Source of the DNA: Nereocystis luetkeana
Lineage: Eukaryota > Sar > Phaeophyceae > Laminariales > Laminariaceae
Assembly: GCA_031213475.1 (NCBI GenBank)
Contig: JARUPZ010000019.1
Coordinates: 1,910,940 to 1,974,939 of the forward strand
Length of the DNA: 64,000 nucleotides
Reading direction: 5' to 3'
The notes under the pieces are model-generated. The model made no database searches. It saw only the letters and a program-made list of their open reading frames with translations, and was not told the DNA's origin. Numbering within the stretch: the stretch's first letter is position 1; each line of letters starts with the position of its first letter. Shown piece by piece: positions 62,953 to 64,000 of this stretch. Both the position numbers and the translations under genes were made by a program.

Positions 62953-64000
62953 GGGGCATGACTCCATCAGCAGGCCCTCCTCACTCGCCGGCACCCGGAC
63001 CGGGCTTGCGTGTACAGCAAGGGCGGCCCATGAATGCAAACGGACGATATGTGGAGAACTTTAGGTCGGTACGTAAGCATATCGTGCTCACCGGCTAGAG
63101 AGCTATGGTACACCAAATCCTGTATGCACCCGGACGTATTTAATTAGCGTATGACCTATGCTCAAGGTTTGCTCAAGGTTGATGCCCCTCGTATCGGGTT
63201 TCAATAGAAGCCTTTTTTGCTCAGGTTTCAGGTTTCACCTATCAATAGGCGTTTTCTTCTTGGGGGGCCCGTACTGCTGTACCACTCTGACCGATAATAT
63301 AAGCACCATTCGGGCTCTGATATTAGTATCGAACGATGCTTATGTTTCCGGTGAAAGGGTGGTGTAGAACGGGGGAGAGAACTGCAGTAGACGGACTGAA
63401 TTACTGCTGTAGCGCAAAGCGCGAGTGGCATTTGTAAGAGTATTGGGGCATAGTTCTGGCTTGGCGTCGGCCCACGAGCCCCGTAAAAAAGTGCACCCCC
63501 CTAACCACCGCACTGTACAGGCATGGGTCTAGTAGCATGCGTCCTCACTCGACAACCGCCCGACCGGGCTTCTACACCAAACACCACCTCCCCTACCGCA
63601 CTGTAGAGGCAATACTTGAGTAATAGGCCTCCACACTCGTCGGCCCCGGGATTACAGTGGTATCGGCAGGCACACCCAACTTTACGTGCCAGGTATTTTA
63701 CGTATGATATACCTGGTATATGTAACGTTAGGCTGGACGCTAGGAAATTTTGATCTCAACAAAGAAACCGCGCTCAGCAGCAAGAGCTGCATTGCAATAA
63801 ATCGTACCGGGGTTTATGATACAATAGCCTATGATGGCACGTGCTGCTCAAGTTTGCTAGCCTGTGCTCAAGGCCGCCCGCCTGCCCGTGCTCAAGGCTT
63901 GCCCGCCCCATGCTGGAGGTTGCTCGAGATCGGCGTCACGATGAGGTTTCGGGCGTACGTACCACTCTGTCCCATAATACAAGCAACGGTTTCACACTAA

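Larger units (their letters stand above)
2019..63718. repeat. Dispersed palindromic 9-mer TACC(A/T)GGTA
   Basis: Exact copies start at 2019, 5759, 7571, 8737, 9125, 10460, 13090, 13682, 13689, 16724, 20801, 24744, 26743, 27005, 27795, 28064, 28071, 28104, 28111, 28540, 30779, 36132, 39966, 40640, 40647, 41345, 41570, 43894, 44550, 44740, 45137, 48924, 48931, 50053, 50060, 50600, 50630, 51849, 51869, 53371, 53378, 53811, 54298, 54321, 54328, 54671, 56019 and 63710. Two 9-mers in 64 kb of random sequence would be expected less than once. Adjacent units share a TA (TACCAGGTACCTGGTA). Near-variants also occur: TACCAGTA, TACTGGTA, TACCTGGTG. None of the listed copies falls inside a predicted exon. 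Confidence 0.85.
60981..64000. other. Right-end region, mostly repeats
   Basis: Upstream exons of the RS-rich gene should lie here on the minus strand but were not resolved. It holds the inverted repeat at 61882, the compound MITE block at 62587-62952, a C run of more than 30 (62452-62484), and GCTCAAGG(T/C)TTGC direct repeats at about 63160 and 63850-63920. Confidence 0.35.

Noticed and set aside
1..64000. CRISPR arrays, rRNA genes, prophage or bacterial operons
   Set aside because: No regularly spaced identical repeats with unique spacers, no rRNA-like sequence, and all supported genes are spliced eukaryotic genes.

Overview
The window is nuclear DNA of a eukaryote with large, intron-rich genes and very repeat-rich spacers. 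Coding exons are GC-rich and biased to Ala, Gly, Ser and Arg. Introns are long, with GTGAGT/GTAAG donors and CAG/TAG acceptors. C/G homopolymers and triplet microsatellites are everywhere. This suits a stramenopile alga, perhaps a brown alga, but no rRNA or barcode gene is present and the assignment is inference. There are no prokaryotic operons, phage genes or CRISPR arrays.

Layout. (1) 0.9-11.7 kb, minus strand: a ZNF830/CCDC16-like pre-mRNA-processing gene. I assembled six exons whose splice phases all agree; its 3' end runs off the left edge and the zinc-finger exon was not located. A 5'-truncated LINE sits in one intron. (2) 11.7-14 kb: spacer between divergent genes. (3) 14.07-28.3 kb, plus: a NYN-domain (PIN-like RNase) gene with two winged-helix/LOTUS-like segments and a SAP segment, a MARF1/limkain-type architecture; nine exons join in phase. 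(4) 29.3-36.7 kb, plus: a four-exon gene for a huge, mostly disordered protein of about 1,870 residues with a Lys/Glu-rich start, an R/D/Y-rich third section and a Gln- and Gly-run C-terminus. (5) 36.7-52 kb: almost pure repeats. (6) 52.1-52.5 kb: a WW-domain exon (plus), with a possible divergent start exon (minus). (7) 52.6-64 kb: repeats, a doubtful minus-strand gene at 55.4-55.9 kb, and an RS-like terminal exon at 60.7-61.0 kb (minus).

The repeats are the most unusual part. Four systems can be read directly. (a) A palindromic TA-target MITE of about 110 bp, with ends TTACGGGGGACCATAG, including two copies nested into the same internal TA of another copy. (b) A second palindromic MITE of about 97 bp with ends TTAACCCTTTTAG. 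(c) A retroposon pair, a LINE 3' end and an approximately 0.5 kb SINE-like element, both ending in ATGAGTA followed by a poly(C) tail. (d) A 9-mer, TACC(A/T)GGTA, in at least 48 exact copies. It interrupts MITE copies at TA dinucleotides, as a DNA-transposon excision footprint would. All counts were made by eye.
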